From assembly GCA_024235675.1 (NCBI GenBank), contig JACKLZ010000002.1:866001-930000 (forward strand): a stretch of DNA of 64,000 nucleotides, written 5' to 3'. Under the pieces are notes generated by a model. It was not told the origin of the DNA, did no database searches, and worked only from the letters and a program-made list of their open reading frames with translations. The translations under genes were made by a program, and so were the position numbers. This document shows positions 62,691-64,000 of this stretch, one piece after another. Position 1 is the stretch's first letter, and each line of letters opens with the position of its first letter. Source of the DNA: Zoogloeaceae bacterium. Lineage in GTDB: Bacteria > Pseudomonadota > Gammaproteobacteria > Burkholderiales > Rhodocyclaceae.

Positions 62691-62757
62691 ATCGATACCT
62701 CTGTCCGAAATCAGGAATACGCGCTACACAATTTACGCAGGCCACACCAAGTATTCT

Positions 62758-62832
62758 TGGTGCCCATGGGCAGGATTGAACTGCCGACCTCTCCCTTACC
62801 AAGGGAGTGCTCTGCCACTGAGCTACATGGGC
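62758..62832 (-). tRNA. tRNA-Thr (GGT)
   Basis: 75 nt with encoded CCA. Acceptor GCCCATG/CATGGGC, anticodon stem CTCCC/GGGAG with loop TTGGTAA. 67 bp before tufB. Confidence 0.96.
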
Positions 62833-62849
62833 GCACCACACACAAACCA

Positions 62850-62923
62850 TGGAGCGGGTGAAGGGAATCGAACCCTCGTCGTAAGCTTGGAAGGCTTCTG
62901 CTCTACCATTGAGCTACACCCGC
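62850..62923 (-). tRNA. tRNA-Gly (TCC)
   Basis: 74 nt with encoded CCA. Acceptor GCGGGTG/CACCCGC, anticodon loop CTTCCAA giving TCC. Confidence 0.96.
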
Positions 62924-63007
62924 ACACAACGAAGCGTTACACCAACACCGCTCGCTTCACCGGGCAAATCACCACGGCGCTGTCTCACTACGCACATCTA
63001 AAAAATC

Positions 63008-63092
<85 letters not shown>

Positions 63093-63107
63093 AGCGAGAA
63101 GCCCCGC

Positions 63108-63136
63108 ACTATAGTCGGAGCAATACCCTGTGTCAA
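63108..63136 (-). promoter_or_regulatory. Promoter of the tRNA-Tyr/Gly/Thr-tufB unit
   Basis: Minus strand TTGACA (63136-63131), 17 bp, TATAGT (63113-63108), followed by the GC-rich discriminator GCGGGGC expected for a stringently controlled stable-RNA promoter. The -35 overlaps the lrp stop codon. Confidence 0.85.
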
Positions 63137-63648
63137 ACCTTTTTTGGCGGCATCGGGGAATGCGGCGCGGTTTGTCTTGCAAGTCCATCGAGCGGCAATG
63201 CGGTGGTGTGCTTTACCGTCTGCAACACGAAACTGGATTTGACGTTGGCCACCCCTTCCAGCTTGAGCAAGCGCTCCATCAGGAAGCGCGAAAAATGTTC
63301 GAGATCTTCCACGATGACATTCAGCAGGTAGTCCATTTCGCCGGTCAGCGCAAAACAGGAAAGCACTTCTGGCCAGGCCTGCGCCGCCGCATGAAACGCG
63401 CGGATCTGCGTATCGCCGCGCTTCTCCATGGTAACGGTGACATAAGCCTGAAGCCCGAGCCCGACGCGCCACGGGTCGACAATGGCGGCGTAGTGCCGAA
63501 TGACGCCTGTCGTCTCCAGCTGCCGCACCCGTCTCAGACAAGGCGATGGCGACAAGGACACGCGTTGCGCGAGTTCAGCATTGGTCATGCGCCCCTCGCG
63601 CTGCAACAGTTCAAGAATCCCCAGATCGGTCCGATCCAATGCCTCCAT
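63133..63648 (-). CDS. Lrp/AsnC-family transcriptional regulator
   Basis: 171 aa. The N-terminal winged helix is LDRTDLGILELLQREGRMTNAELAQRVSLSPSPCLRRVRQLE, followed by a RAM ligand domain (YVTVTMEKRGDTQIRAF, LTGEMDYLLNVIVEDLEHF). The start at 63648 follows AAGGAGGGG. It diverges from an oxidoreductase gene, a pairing seen in other betaproteobacteria, and probably controls it. A perfect palindrome lies 49-66 bp upstream. Confidence 0.93.
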   Translation of the reverse strand: MEALDRTDLGILELLQREGRMTNAELAQRVSLSPSPCLRRVRQLETTGVIRHYAAIVDPWRVGLGLQAYVTVTMEKRGDTQIRAFHAAAQAWPEVLSCFALTGEMDYLLNVIVEDLEHFSRFLMERLLKLEGVANVKSSFVLQTVKHTTALPLDGLARQTAPHSPMPPKKV

Positions 63649-63696
63649 GCCGCCCCCTCCTTGTTATTGGTGGAAGTTTGCGCGAGCACCGCGTCG

Positions 63697-63714
63697 GTGG
63701 CAATTTATTGCCAC
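63697..63714. promoter_or_regulatory. Perfect 18-bp palindrome, candidate Lrp-type operator
   Basis: GTGGCAATTTATTGCCAC: 8-bp arms around TT, with an AT-rich centre as Lrp/AsnC sites usually have. It lies in the 280-bp intergenic region between the divergent regulator and the oxidoreductase gene. Confidence 0.6.
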
Positions 63715-63928
63715 GCAGGCCGACATGAACACTGCGCCTGCCGTCATCTGGCGCCATGCGCTCCGCCGCTTTGCAAGCGTCCTGAGCCTGCGAACGCCAA
63801 ACAACTAGCCGCCATCGTGCGCGCGCGCTAGGCTAACGAAGACTGCCCGTCGATGCATTGCAGGCGGCAGGCTCTGACATCTGGTTTTCGCGGCACCCAA
63901 AAAACACGTTTTTTGAGGAGAAGCCCCC

Positions 63929-64000
63929 ATGGCCGACAGCACTCCCGTCTCCACCCCGTCACGCGAGATCACCCTCGACGACAAGTACACCCTGCACAGC
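63929..64000 (+). CDS. Probable indolepyruvate ferredoxin oxidoreductase, first 24 codons only
   Basis: The start at 63929 follows GAGGAG; visible residues are MADSTPVSTPSR then EITLDDKYTLHS. The phrase TLDDKYTL is typical of the N-terminus of the large fused indolepyruvate/2-oxoacid ferredoxin oxidoreductases of proteobacteria, and the divergent Lrp/AsnC gene is their usual neighbour. The rest is outside the window, so the call is tentative. Confidence 0.55.
   Translation, partial: MADSTPVSTPSREITLDDKYTLHS

Noticed and set aside
63805..63990. Minus-strand short open frame at the right end
   Set aside because: It runs across the start of the plus-strand oxidoreductase gene and its ribosome site, and has no start signal of its own.

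Overview
The window is a high-GC chromosomal segment of a betaproteobacterium. The ribosomal-protein gene order, RegB/RegA, Hsp15, PCu(A)C, the MarR-antiporter cluster and the intergenic repeat types point to Rhodocyclales (Azoarcus/Thauera-like). That placement is inferred from protein character and synteny; no 16S gene is present.

Layout. 1-9.4 kb, all minus strand: a CHASE-PAS-PAS histidine kinase and a response regulator with a C-terminal ATPase-like domain, then a three-gene unit of RND periplasmic adaptor, sulfide:quinone oxidoreductase and RND inner-membrane pump (cut by the window start). The unit begins at a promoter overlapped by a perfect inverted repeat. 9.0-13.2 kb: CbiX-type chelatase, M23 peptidase, TcdA, a Sel1-repeat protein, an MBL-fold hydrolase and a small conserved-looking protein. 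13.2-15.0 kb: a repeat-rich stretch with a 75-bp-period tandem repeat and two large imperfect or nested palindromes on either side of a PatB-type C-S lyase, followed by an AT-rich orphan membrane gene. 15.8-24.8 kb: ssb, a YajR-like MFS transporter, uvrA, a GGDEF-EAL protein with a periplasmic CXXCH haem motif, an RHH regulator, a DJ-1/PfpI protein and a small hypothetical gene. 24.8-30.9 kb: a MarR-antiporter-LapA unit, galE, a PCu(A)C copper chaperone, and the redox two-component pair RegB/RegA translationally coupled to hslR.

31-63 kb is the large minus-strand transcription/translation super-cluster. In transcription order it reads tRNA-Tyr, tRNA-Gly, tRNA-Thr, tufB, tRNA-Trp, secE, nusG, rplKAJL, rpoBC, rpsLG, fusA, tufA, rpsJ, rplCDWB, rpsS, rplV, rpsC, rplP, rpmC, rpsQ, rplNX, rplE, rpsNH, rplFR, rpsE, rpmD, rplO, secY, infA, rpmJ, rpsMKD, rpoA, rplQ. 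Sigma70-like promoters can be read ahead of the tRNA-tufB unit, rpsL, rplC, rplN (spc) and rpsM (alpha). Intrinsic terminators or attenuators lie after rplL, after rpoC, after rpsG and after rplQ. The two tuf genes differ, as far as I can see, by one synonymous base.

The right end holds an Lrp/AsnC regulator with a perfect 18-bp palindrome upstream, diverging from the first 24 codons of a gene that looks like a large indolepyruvate ferredoxin oxidoreductase.

The window is mostly core genome. The least ordinary parts are the SQR-RND unit and its operator, the haem-bearing c-di-GMP protein, the palindromes around patB with the AT-rich gene beside them, and the inverted repeats overlapping several ribosomal-protein promoters.
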